From contig JAGVSM010000520.1 in assembly GCA_022494885.1 (NCBI GenBank), positions 1 through 64,000 of the forward strand: a stretch of DNA of 64,000 nt. The letters run 5' to 3'. Shown here piece after piece: positions 11,185 to 20,522 of the stretch (position 1 is its first letter; each line of letters starts with the position of its first letter). The position numbers and the translations under genes are program-made. The notes beneath the pieces were generated by a model that ran no database searches, was not told the DNA's origin, and saw nothing but the letters and a program-made list of their open reading frames with translations. The stretch is from Micrasema longulum (Eukaryota > Arthropoda > Insecta > Trichoptera > Brachycentridae).

Positions 11185-11770
11185 CAGTTTTCATACCGCG
11201 CTTAAAAACTTTCTTCTTCCTTCTTCTTCGCAGTCTCAATCCTGGGGATTTGTTTGCAGCAAAGTCCTGCATCTCGTCCTCCATTGGTCTCTATTTTCTG
11301 CAGCCCTCTTCAGCTCGACATATGAGGCGCAGTTTAAACTTCGCGCACTTGCTCCAAATATTCCCGTCGGGGGCGCCCTCTATAATGTGTCCCCTCAGCC
11401 ATTCCCTCTATGATATCTTGCAGGAGACCCTCATGGCGCATAATGTAGCCGATCCATCGGGCTCGCCTCTCTGAGGTGGTTTTGATTAGGTGCCTACCTT
11501 CTTCGATTCTGTTGAGAACCTCGTCATTAGTGATGTGGTCTCTCCAGCAAAATATTTTTCTGTAGCACCACATCTCGAAGGCCTTTAGTCTTTTTTTATC
11601 TTTTTCGGTAAGGTAAGCCCCATGTCTTACAAACGTACATCAATATGCTCCATACATATGTCTCGGCAAGTTGCTTGCGGACTTTTAGATTGATATTATT
11701 TGACTGAAAAATCTTTGATTTTTTGTTAAACGCGAGCCTTGCTTGGTGTATGCGGCAGTCGACTTCTCTT
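11185..11770 (-). pseudogene. RTE-like LINE C-terminal remnant
   Basis: Minus strand: starting near 11770 the text reads RIHQARLAFNKKSKIFQS, then INLKVRKQLAETYVWSILMY, then (11573-11334) MWCYRKIFCWRDHITNDEV, LNRIEEGRHLIKTTSERR and ARWIGYIMRHEGLLQDIIEG, ending in the GRPRREYLEQ motif. This order (A-x-x-AF..K, VWS.L.Y, E.WCYR..., ...GH..R..., RGRPR...) is the post-polymerase tail of RTE/BovB-type LINE proteins. Frameshifts lie near 11600 and 11330. It is 5'-truncated, with no palm domain. Confidence 0.8.
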
Positions 11771-11899
11771 TTTGTTCAAAAAACTTTATTTTATTCTAAT
11801 AACCCGCATTCTAGACAAATAATAATAATTTTTTATCAATTTTTTGTGAGTTGTATTCTGGGAAAAAGTAAAAATTAAAAAGAGGAATATTAAAATCTT

Positions 11900-12038
11900 G
11901 TTTTCTTAACATATTACATGATGCAAAACATTTTAGAGAAAGTAATATGGAAGTCTTTTTAATATGGAAGGTATTTACAGAACTTGTGATCTGTCATAGG
12001 CTAGTTTAAGTGGCCACTTTACACACTATGTAACATGC
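11900..12038 (+). repeat. R3 interspersed repeat, 5' piece (split by a LINE)
   Basis: Matches the R3 consensus (AACATTTTAGAGAAAGTAAT, GATCTGTCATAGGCTAG, TTTAAGTGGCCACTTTACAC, ACTATGTAACAT) and stops abruptly at 12038. The remainder of the repeat resumes at 12485. See the LINE between them. Confidence 0.85.
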
Positions 12039-12484
12039 TTAGTTACAGCAGTTTGAAGACCAGAAGGAGTGTGTATTTAACTGCGCACTTCTTTCGATTG
12101 TTGCGCGGTATTATTAACAACCCTGAAATTATGCGGAGCATTGGCTTTTATGTTCCGGATTATTACCTTAGACAGCGTCAGCATAGACTGTTTTATATTC
12201 CAATATACAGGACCAACCTTTATGTTTATGCCTGTTGGAAGGGCTATCTCTATGTTGAATAATATTGCTTTGGACATTGACATTTTTCAAGTCTCTGAGG
12301 GAGTTTTTCGTTACAAGATTCTCTTACTTTGTAAACATATTATTCTCTGAATATTCTGTATACTGATGTGTTATTTTTATGTATACCTAATTTTAATGTA
12401 TTAATTTAATTATTTCTATATGTATGAATTAAGATATTCCGTAATGAACATACTTTTATATGAATAAATAAAATTGAATTTTGA
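12039..12484 (+). pseudogene. LINE 3' end (family B) nested inside R3
   Basis: A 5'-truncated non-LTR retrotransposon tail. The frame from 12035 reads SYSSLKTRRSVYLTAHFFRL, then INNPEIMRSIGFYVPD and YYLRQRQHRLFYIP. After a frameshift near 12225 it continues as VGRAISMLNNIALDIDIFQV and GVFRYKILLL. The 3' UTR ends in AATAAATAAAATTGAATTTT. It interrupts R3 between GTAACAT and CACTATTCTG. ATGC is present at both junctions, a possible short target duplication. The closest relative here is the copy at about 38580-39030. Confidence 0.85.
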
Positions 12485-12610
12485 ATGCACTATTCTGTCT
12501 AGGTTTGAAGATCCATATTTCTTCAATTCTTCCGTCCGATGATTTTTGGAAAGTTAAAGAGCTGAAACCTTTATTGATACGTGTGAGATTCATTTTCTTC
12601 TTTTCTTGTA
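12485..12610 (+). repeat. R3 interspersed repeat, 3' piece
   Basis: Continues R3 after the nested LINE: CACTATTCTGTCTAGGTTTG, TTCTTCAATTCTTCCGTCC, AAGTTAAAGAGCTGAAACC, TTTATTGATACGTGTGAG. A 125-codon frame at 12481-12858 runs across this repeat into unrelated sequence and is not a gene. Confidence 0.8.
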
Positions 12611-12934
12611 CGATAATTACTTACTTGTTTTTGTTTTATTACAATTCTAAAACAAAAGTTAGTATGAAATATAGAAATAGAAAGATAGACCCAACAGTTA
12701 ATAACAAATCAGATTATTGTTTTTTCAGTAAGCAGCCTGCCCTTTCTGTCACAATTTCGTTTCTTAAGTTCGTTCGTTCGCTACATATCCATCTCATTCT
12801 AAGGCACTCAAAACTAAATTTCGCTCTCGTTTCCTTTCATACGATACGAATAAATTAACGAAACGAATTAGTTAAAGCATAAGGGCACTGTTATTTTAAA
12901 AGAAAAAGTGTAAAATATGAATATATTTTTATTT

Positions 12935-13130
12935 AAGAAAATAAATATTTGCGTTCTTATAATTTACGTTTATACTTTAATTATGGGGGTCATTTCCAAC
13001 GAGGTGTAAATAACCCACTAATAGAAAATGGTAATCTTGATTCCGACTTGTCGGGGCAGAGTGGGGTTCGAACCTCAGATGTCCGATCCGTGATTCCGCG
13101 ACATAGCCACGAGACCGCAACCCGATTCAT
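12935..13130 (-). repeat. tRNA-derived SINE, family 2
   Basis: On the minus strand the head reads GGGTTGCGGTCTCGTGGCTA and later GAGGTTCGAACCCCACTCTG. The B box GGTTCGAACCC is intact. The tail contains TTTTCTATTAGTGGGTTA, AACGAAACATTT-like degenerate text and ends in ATAAGAACGCAAATATTTAT. The same head and tail recur at 18985, 31915, 40258, 46690 and 61685. The tRNA of origin is unclear to me. Confidence 0.82.
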
Positions 13131-13469
13131 ATTTGTCAATTTTGATACGTCTTAAATTTAATCATAGGCTGTTGGGAGTTTGTCAAATAAAACCAACTTA
13201 TCAAAAAAATATATAACTATTTTTAGACAATTAAATATCACTACTATTGAATCTCACTTACATGAAAAGAGGTTTGAGCTCTTAAGGTTTGAACATAATA
13301 AGAAATGTATTTGTAAATATATAAATTTGATTAATAATTCTAGGGAAAACTGATTGTATAATAGGTGAACGGGGCGGGAATGTATGCATAATGTAGGTAA
13401 TATAATTCCGAACATCTATGAGGTTCAAGGATGTTGTGAAGGTCGCGGTTTGTGAAAGTTGTCGCTTAC

Positions 13470-13655
13470 CTTGTGCATCGGTGTTCCCCAGAAGTCATTG
13501 AGGAATATGTTCTTGATCGGCGTATGAGGTCTCAAGTCCCTGTTGTCTTTTATAGCGCTGATGTCGTCAAAAACGAAGCCGCAGTAGATACAATTGTGGT
13601 ACACCAAGAAACAAGTGACTACCACCACAGCAGAAAGGCAGTACGAAACCCCCAT
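13470..13655 (-). CDS. TMTC3: TMTC3-like protein, first coding exon (partial gene)
   Basis: TMTC proteins are ER membrane O-mannosyltransferases with a multi-pass N-terminal half and C-terminal TPR repeats that glycosylate cadherins (family knowledge). The exon encodes 62 residues. Residues 1-20 ([20 protein letters not shown]) form a hydrophobic signal-anchor. Residues 24-36 read [13 protein letters not shown], with the paired Asp after the first membrane helix that GT-C type transferases use. Residues 47-60 are [14 protein letters not shown], a family-defining block. The start ATG is at 13655. The exon ends in CACAAG, directly followed on the minus strand by GTAAGC, a good splice donor in phase 0, where the family continues with a SHKSYRPL-type motif. 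No downstream exon was found in the remaining 13.4 kb to the left, so most of the protein lies outside the window or beyond a very long intron. Which insect TMTC paralogue this is would need alignment. TMTC3 is my best call from the FVFDD and NDFWGTPM context. Confidence 0.85.
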
Positions 13656-13810
13656 TTCGAATTCTAACCCCTTTTCCCGCTCGCACGTCAGTTGCTGCGC
13701 CTGTCAAAATGGGCGGCGGATAAACAAAATATTGCGCTCACGAAGTTTACTTTCACAGAAAAAAACTAAAGGCGAACACGCACCACACTTACTATATATT
13801 TAATACACGA
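13656..13810 (-). other. Probable 5' untranslated region and proximal upstream of the TMTC-like gene
   Basis: Immediately upstream of the start codon, this segment is GC-richer than the genome around it and contains GCGCCTGTCAAAATGGGCGG and GCTCGCACGTCAGTTGC. The transcription start is not determinable from sequence, and there may be further 5' non-coding exons. Confidence 0.45.
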
Positions 13811-14189
13811 ACGATATTAATTCACGACGAGGGAAATACATATAATTTATCAACGAACATGTACTGCAAAACACCGAATAAACTATCTGTCAAATTCAAT
13901 AAAAGTTTTGAAATTCAATTTGATTTCAAACGCGATAAAATGAGATCGAAGAAAACCAACTTGAGACAGTTAACTTAAAATTACTGTGTTATTATTATAT
14001 TATTTATTATAAAACATTGAATTTCAACACGCTTATTATGTATTTTTGTTTATCTCTATATCACATCTACTTTTGTTACAAAAATTAAGTACACACATAC
14101 GTTTAACATTCATTTATATTTTATTATTAATTCTAGAACATTTAACAAAGACGTTATATATTATTGTGACGCTTTTCGAACAAGATTGT

Positions 14190-14755
14190 TTGTTAGAAAC
14201 ATCCCGTTTGCGCAAAATGTAGCAGCGGGGGGATCGTATCGTTGAACTGACGTTTCGGAACGAGCCGTGAATGGAGGCAGCTAGTTCGCGAACACAAACA
14301 AACAGAGAAAGCTTTTTTATAATGGTTTGACAGCGTTCAGTTGTCAGTTATTTCACGAAGATTCACCCAAGTGATTTCGGGGCAACGATCTCGATTGCGG
14401 ACAGCAACCCGGGGAGAAATAAGGTTCGCTGTTATAAAACACATCGTAATCGGCGAAATGATAACTAAAACCCCTGTCAGCGCGGTTGATGGGCGTTTAA
14501 TTCTTTGCAGTATTACGGCATCGATCACTCGGCGACTGTTGGTTTCGTGTCACGGCGATTTACAAGCGAGTGATGACATTTCGTGGCGAGAGAGCCGGGC
14601 GTGGGTCCTTCCGCCATTGCACTGCGCGAGCGACTGACGGAGCGCGTCACGTGACTGACCGTTTTGCTCGGTACCCGGTCTCGCCGCGCAGCCGCGCTGG
14701 CGTCGCCCCGTGGTCGATGAGAAGGCATGGCGGGAATATGGCGCGAGATAAATCT
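14190..14755. promoter_or_regulatory. CpG-rich block upstream of the TMTC-like exon, candidate promoter or enhancer
   Basis: About 550 bp of GC-rich, CpG-dense DNA, 0.5-1.1 kb upstream of the TMTC start codon, sits within a strongly AT-rich region. It contains a CACGTG E-box (GCGTCACGTGACTGAC near 14645), CCGCCATTGCAC near 14610, GGGAATATGGCGCGAG near 14731 (reverse matches the YY1/Pho core) and GTTCAGTTGTCAGTTATTTC near 14334. Overlapping frames on both strands (14341-14637, 14570-14869, 14525-14728) lack domains and are explained by the low stop-codon density of GC-rich DNA. A promoter role is inferred from position. Confidence 0.5.
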
Positions 14756-15157
14756 ACGAGATTACTTTTATTTAGTTGTTACTTTTGTTACAAATTAACG
14801 TTACATTTGTTACCTACGGTATTCTTTCTATTTTTATTTAACATTCACAGTTACAATACGCAATTATGACAACGTGGCATATTAAAGTAGATCTTTGCGC
14901 AATAAAAAATTACCAAAATGAATTGTTTATTTACGTAATTTATGGAAGTTAAAGTAATTTTTGTAAAAATAGTATTTTATTGATCGTTTTATAGGTCTGA
15001 GATTTATATTTAACAAAACTAATTAAAATAATAGGGTTTCATAAAATGTTTTTTCCACCCTTTCGAGTAGATATATTCATAAAAATTAAAATTTATTATT
15101 GTGTTTTTGTGGTAAAAATAAACGGATTTGTGGTGTTTACCACCAGATATTATTTAA
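14756..15157. other. AT-rich, nothing recognised
   Basis: Low-complexity sequence between the CpG-rich block and the hAT element. No feature supported. Confidence 0.5.
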
Positions 15158-15165
15158 CTATTCAA

Positions 15166-15774
15166 TAGTGACTGACTGAAATAAGATTTTTAGCCGAATT
15201 ACGGCATTTCTTCTAGTTTCGGCCGAAACAGAAACCGGAATTTATTTAAATAAGTTTAAAGTCATTTTAAATTGCCCAAAATAAGGCGTTTTTATGTTAA
15301 GTCTTAAGATTTAATCAAAATAAGTGTTAAATAAATACAAATCGAAGTAAATTTATGAATAAAATTGATTATTTTTAGCGCTTTTCGGTTAGTTATGTTA
15401 TACATATAACTTATATAATATAACAATTTTTTAATGCACGTTTTAGGAACTTTAGCTTCCATAGAGTAATTTAAAAAATGTAAATATGAAAGACCTTAGA
15501 ACTACTAGCTATAGTTGAAACATTACAAAATCCGTCTAGTTTTTAATTTTTCTGTTAGACATTGGCAATACAATAACCAATTACTAATTATTTGAATAGA
15601 CAACAATCCAAATTTTCCAGCCGAGTACAGCCGATCATAATCTGATAGATCCCGATCGCGGGCTTCGGCTGTGCCAAAGTATCGGCCAAAAATTGGTCGA
15701 TACTTTGAACCGAAACCACGGCCGAAGCTCGTTTTATCGGCCAACACCGAGACCGAAACTTCGGTTGGTCACTA
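15166..15774. mobile_element. hAT-type non-autonomous DNA transposon with 8-bp target duplication
   Basis: The left terminus TAGTGACTGACTGAAAT and the reversed right terminus TAGTGACCAACCGAAGT are inverted repeats. They are flanked by CTATTCAA at 15158-15165 and CTATTTAA at 15775-15782, an 8-bp target duplication with one mismatch, as expected for hAT elements. The interior near both ends is rich in CGGCCGAA, TTTCGGCC and TATCGGCC motifs, likely subterminal binding repeats. A 74-codon minus frame (15523-15747) reads through those repeats and is not transposase. The length is 609 bp and it is non-coding. Confidence 0.85.
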
Positions 15775-15891
15775 CTATTTAATAATGTAGCTATACTATA
15801 ATATGTGAATATGAATCTCGATTATGCATACAGTTATGCAACGCAATGTAATATTTTTCATCTTTAAATAGATTTTTTTTACAAACAACAT

Positions 15892-15990
15892 TTACAGGAC
15901 TAATGACCTGTCATTGGCTGGTTTTAGTGGCCACTTTTCACACTATGTAACATTCACCGTTCAGTAGGGAGTAATTTATAAGCTTCAACA
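15892..15990 (+). repeat. R3 interspersed repeat, partial
   Basis: Contains AATGACCTGTCATTGGCTGG, TTTTAGTGGCCACTTTTCAC and ACTATGTAACATTCACCGTT, then stops. It is the middle third of R3. Confidence 0.85.
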
Positions 15991-16040
15991 AGTTTATTAT
16001 ATTAATTAATTCAGGGTAGTGTCATAAAATAACCCTAATG

Positions 16041-16315
16041 GCAATTTCACACAACATGGTAAAAATCCATAGGGCACGATAAAATAACACAGGATGGATT
16101 GTTATTTGTTATTTATCGTACTCTAATAAGTGTTTTATTATATTTATTTATTTGATGCCAGACAAAAGCAATAACCTGTACGCCATGAGGCCGACTAACC
16201 TCAACTTGATTGAGAGTAGCCGCTCAATGAATTTTTAATAAACTAATATAATAAATGACAATCCACCCTAATTCTACAATGCTGTGTAAATTTCTACGAT
16301 ACGTGTGAAATGGGC
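16041..16315. mobile_element. MITE with about 75-bp terminal inverted repeats, family M2
   Basis: The left end GCAATTTCACACAACATGGT and the reversed right end GCCCATTTCACACGTATCGT align over about 75 bp, including AGGGTGGATTGTCATTTATT against AGGATGGATTGTTATTTGTT. There is no coding content. A related partial copy lies at 21900-21985 (TCCATTTCACACGACGCGGT). No convincing target duplication was seen. Confidence 0.65.
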
Positions 16316-16319
16316 CTAT

Positions 16320-18060
16320 CTGTCACTACCTTCTTAATAATCTACGTGTCTGTCATCAATTCTGCGCCTACAAAATGCATTCCATGCGCCTACAAAGTTT
16401 TATGAAGCAAATTGTAACAATTATTATTTACCTTAAAAATTATTGTGAAATTTGTCTTCTGTGATTAGTCACTTGCTTCTAGCGCACGCGGTAGTTGAAG
16501 TAACAAGAATACTTACATTATTTTTTTGTTGTTAAATTATAAAAATTTAAATAATTCGGAACTGACTATAAGCTGGTATTAATTAATTTGTTGGTAAACG
16601 AAGAGTGTGAAAGTGTTTATGTGTTTAAGTGTATATATGCCCATATAAAATCCGCAGCAAGTGATCAGAGGTAAGTTTTTTTTTCCGTCTGACTGAATAT
16701 ATGTTATTTTTATGTGCATCCATTTTTTACCTGAATAATTGATATTATTTATTTTTTTGTTGGTCGGAAAAAGAAATTTTTTTTTGTGTTATAAAAATAT
16801 AAATTTATTAAACGTGTAGCTTATTGAATATAATAAAAAGATTTTTACCAACTCATGTAAAAAATAGTAAAATTACAAATTAATTTAACAAATAAACATG
16901 GAAATATGTATTTATTTCATTTATCCTCATTTAAATTAAAACCGATACATTTAAACCGCTTCTTCTCTAAACAACTTAATGAAAAATGTATACTGTCTCT
17001 GGCGCTTATTACCTTAAAATTTGCAAAGAAATACATCATGAAACATTGTATCTATCATTCCAAATCTTTTTTTATTATTTTTTTTAAATTTAATTATGTA
17101 TACTTAGGTTATGTATCGTGACAGACATCGTCAGACTGGGTCACTGGTAAAAATAATATGCGTATTTTTATTATTATATTTTAAATGCAGTTCCATCAAG
17201 AAATGTCAGTATAAAAACTCTTTTTTGTTTGTTTTTGTGTTCTAAAATAATAATTTCGTGGTTATACAAGTAAAAGTGACCATTTGCAAAAATAACGAAA
17301 TTGAGATTATTGACTTTTTGACATCGTATTAGAATAATGCTTGACTGGTAAAAATGCCAAGTCGATCTGACACTCTAAAAATAATTAAATTTGTAAAATA
17401 TGAGACCATTTGATAGAAGCTCACAGATTTTCGACAAGTTAAACTGACCAACACACGTAGTCACTTTTATAAGTAAATTTAAGATCCAAAGAATTGACCA
17501 AGTAACAGTTAGTCAATTTAACTTGTAGGTGATGTCACCAGTGAAGAGTTAGTTAGAGTTCAGTAGTTAGTAAGTTAGTATACGTTTTGTATTTGACAGA
17601 TACGGTTTTTTTTATAAAAAGTTCATCAATAAAATTTATTCTTTAGATTATGACGTAATAACACGTAACACTTCCTTTATTTTCTATTTCTGTGTTTATT
17701 TAACCTTCATAAATATAAAAAAATGGATTATTGAAATAAAAAATCCTAAAAACATAATTTATGGTTATTTAATAAAATAAAATATAATACTACCTCCCTC
17801 AATGAACGAAACAAAAATGATTATCTGCCAAATTTCATGACAAATTTTACAGGTTAAATTGACTAAGTTTTTCATTTTTTTTTATAAAAGTGATATTGTT
17901 TAAATATGTTTATACTTCACATTAAAGTTGAAAGTATCGTACATATAATGTAAAATTACCAACCACCTACTTGAAAAATCTAATCGTTGAGAAGCAATTG
18001 AACTCTAAAAAAACACTAAAATGGCTCCCCTGAACATTATTGATTTTGTCACTTGATCGA
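16320..18060. other. AT-rich, no gene supported
   Basis: A good donor-like AGAG/GTAAGT occurs at about 16669-16677, but without a convincing exon. The phrase ACTGGTAAAAAT recurs at 17141 and 17344. Nothing else can be supported. Confidence 0.45.
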
Positions 18061-18064
18061 TTTC

Positions 18065-18250
18065 TCTTGTACATATGCCCACGATATGTATGTTTCCACT
18101 TTGCATTATGCTGTATCCCAACTCAACAGAGCTCTTGGCTCATAGAGTAAGGATACGTTATTTTTTTTGTAATATATGTATTTTTTTGTGTTATTATATC
18201 ATTGTTGACTATTTGTTTCTGTAAAGTAAAGTAAATAAATAAATATATTC
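18065..18250 (+). repeat. LINE-like 3' tail (family T1)
   Basis: Contains GTATCCCAACTCAACAGAGC, CTTGGCTCATAGAGTAAGG and ends in GTAAAGTAAATAAATAAATA. Inverted relatives occur at about 40570-40830 (CTCTATAAAGCCAAGGGCCC, GTTGAGTTGGGATAGAAC) and 20040-20105 (CCTACTCAACACAGGACTTT). It is likely the 3' UTR plus A-rich tail of a retroelement. The coding part is missing. Confidence 0.55.
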
Positions 18251-18784
18251 GTTTTTAAAATTTAATTTTATCTTTTACTTAGTTTTGTTATATTTTTCAG
18301 AACTTGAAAAACTTGCTTTTTTTAATTATAAAAAACACTTTGATCAAAATGATGTGTAAACATTTTTAAACATCGTTAAATTGTACTTAAGAATTGCACA
18401 TAAAATTTTCAATGTTAATGAATTACTTTACTTTAAAGTTTTAATTTGATCTTTCTATTAAACAAAACATAAAATTGTAAAAAAAAAGAAAAAAAAATGA
18501 TATTCGCACCGCACCTTCTTAGTCATCATTTACAAAATATTTTATTAATCACAAATGCTCGCTAAGCTACTGGAGAAAAAACTCAAAGATTGTGTAAAAA
18601 ATTAGAAAAAAGTGACGTCACATGCCAAAATTAAAGCCGAAATTTAAACCTTCATACCTTTAAAAATCTTTTAAATAATTTACAAGAAAAAATCAACCAA
18701 ATAAATTCGAACCACAGCACCGACTGCTGTCTACGAGGGGTAAGATTATTTTTTCCAGCTGAAATAAAAATATTGCAACAATTG

Positions 18785-18905
18785 TGAGATATTTTTTACA
18801 TCACAAAAATCAACAGATGGTAAAAATGAAGAAACATGGATGTTCAAATACTGGCAGCATGGTTTTTGTTTCAAAGTGTGTAAAGTGATTATTTTAACCA
18901 GATCG
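18785..18905 (-). repeat. R3 interspersed repeat, diverged
   Basis: Reverse-strand R3: TCAACAGATGG, GAAACATGGATGTTCAAATA, TGGCAGCATGG, GTGTGTAAAGTGATTATTTT. The central GGCCAC core is mutated. Confidence 0.65.
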
Positions 18906-18984
18906 TAGGCTCTGTAAAACATATTGTTTTATTGTCAAGAATTTTCTCTACCTCTGTTGACGCAGCATATTGATTTTGATCAAA

Positions 18985-19135
18985 CAATCGGGTTATGGTC
19001 CCGTGGCTAGGTGTCAAGGACTTCGAATCAGCAGGTTCGTGGATCGAACTCCGCTCTACCACAACTTGTTTCCCGTTTTTTAGGCCCCAAAAATACAAAT
19101 TTTTGGAAAAATAATAAGAACGCAAATATTTCGTT
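18985..19135 (+). repeat. tRNA-derived SINE, family 2
   Basis: Head CGGGTTATGGTCCCGTGGCT, B-box relic GTTCGTGGATCGAACTCCG, ACCACAACTTG, then a tail ending AATAAGAACGCAAATATTTC. Plus-strand copy of the family also at 12935, 31915 and 40258. Confidence 0.8.
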
Positions 19136-19259
19136 AAATAACCGTTTTGTAAATTCTCATAATTTTGTTATTTATTGTTATTCTCATTTTTTTCAAATGA
19201 TAAATTTGAATAAACGTGTAGCATTCCACGCATAATCCGATAAAACAATACTGCCGTCT

Positions 19260-19640
19260 TTTGTTTTTGTCCGACGTACCCCGTTTCGTGGATCGTGGAA
19301 CACTTTTTCAATAATTCGGCGGGAAAAGTTTTTTGTAGTTGTTAGGTTGGTGTATTCGGATTTGGCGATGTTGTCAGGCTTCCGTTTGTTTTCCTGGCGG
19401 GATCTAGTCGCGCGTTAACGCGAGGAAAAGTAAGCCATCGGGCCGTGAAGAAGCCGACGTTCTTTGGGCCGGTATAAATGTATTAGATCCAGGAACGTGG
19501 AATGGCTGGCCGTATTTGTTTTGCTCGGGAACGTGTTCACCGCCATGTTGGCGGCATGCGGGATTATTATTTCGAGTCGTGCCATTGCAGATTACTAAGA
19601 TGTTCGACGTCTCCGAGTAATAGAGATTGTTGACTTCGTA
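19260..19640. promoter_or_regulatory. GC-rich block, candidate regulatory element
   Basis: A GC-rich island in AT-rich surroundings. Motifs: an E2F-like TTCGGCGGGAAAAG near 19315, a TATA-like GGCCGGTATAAATG near 19470, and TTCACCGCCATGTTGGCGGC near 19538 that matches the YY1/Pho core and is itself a small inverted repeat. No coding frame of note. Its resemblance in composition and motifs to 2450-3260 and 14190-14755 suggests a conserved non-coding class. The role is inferred. Confidence 0.4.
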
Positions 19641-19984
19641 AAATAACGTGTGACATTATTACAATATAGACACTAACCAATAAACATTGGCTTATTAAGG
19701 GTTGTTAAAGTGTTTTATTTTTTATTTTTTTTATTTTATTTATTGGGGATATCAACAGTAATACATGTAATAAAAATATAACAAATAACATATACAGAGA
19801 ATAAAACCAATGACAGATATCCACAGAAATACATTAAATACACGTACAATACATACTAGTGTGTTTGTGTGAGTGTAAGTGAGTGAGAAGGTGGTTGTGT
19901 GGGTGTTATATTGAAAAGAGGGTGTCAGGTATCGAAAATATAAATATATATAAAATATTAAGAATTAGAGATAAAATTTAATAA

Positions 19985-20110
19985 AATAAAATAAAACTTT
20001 ATTATTGAAACTAAGTATAAGACAAAAAAGACAAAAAAGACAAAAAAGCATATACTAGTCCCTACTCAACACAGGACTTTGGTCCCATGGAGTTTAGATT
20101 TTTGTCTCAA
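19985..20110 (-). repeat. LINE-like 3' tail (family T1), fragment
   Basis: Begins with an AATAAAATAAAATAAAAC tract, contains three direct AAAAAAGACA units and then CCTACTCAACACAGGACTTT and GGTCCCATGGAGTTTAGAT. It resembles the tails at 18065 and 40570 in reverse. Confidence 0.45.
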
Positions 20111-20522
20111 TAATTGTGAATTTTTTTTAAAAATAAAAACAAAAAAAAGTTCGAATGCACTATTGAATTTTTTATTATTACTGGAACTTTTTTCATAACT
20201 CAAGCAAAAGTAAATATTTCAATATTAATTTGTGTTTTTTTCGAGCGGGAAAAATTAAGTAATGTATTTATTTCTGTTTAAAAAGTATTTTTAATATTTG
20301 AAATTATGTCAAATAAAATATTTGTGCGATGGGTGATTCTAAATAAAATTTAACATTTTCTTTCACCGGACATGTCATGTCAAATCTTAGTTCTGACAAC
20401 GGTTTGCTCCTCAACGTTTGAGGAACAATTTGCTGCAAAATGTTCAGCTCGTGGCCCGAAAAAAAAGGATCGTAGGCCGCCAGTTGGACAGCAATGCTCT
20501 AGAATAATATTTTTCGCTATTG

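Noticed and set aside
12481..12858. 125-codon plus frame
   Set aside because: It crosses the 3' piece of R3 into unrelated AT-rich DNA and has no domain.
14341..14869. Overlapping frames on both strands, 67-99 codons
   Set aside because: GC-rich DNA has few stops, and the frames conflict and lack domains.
16660..16680. Splice-donor-like AGAG/GTAAGT
   Set aside because: A good consensus, but no coding or supported non-coding exon next to it. Expected by chance at this scale.
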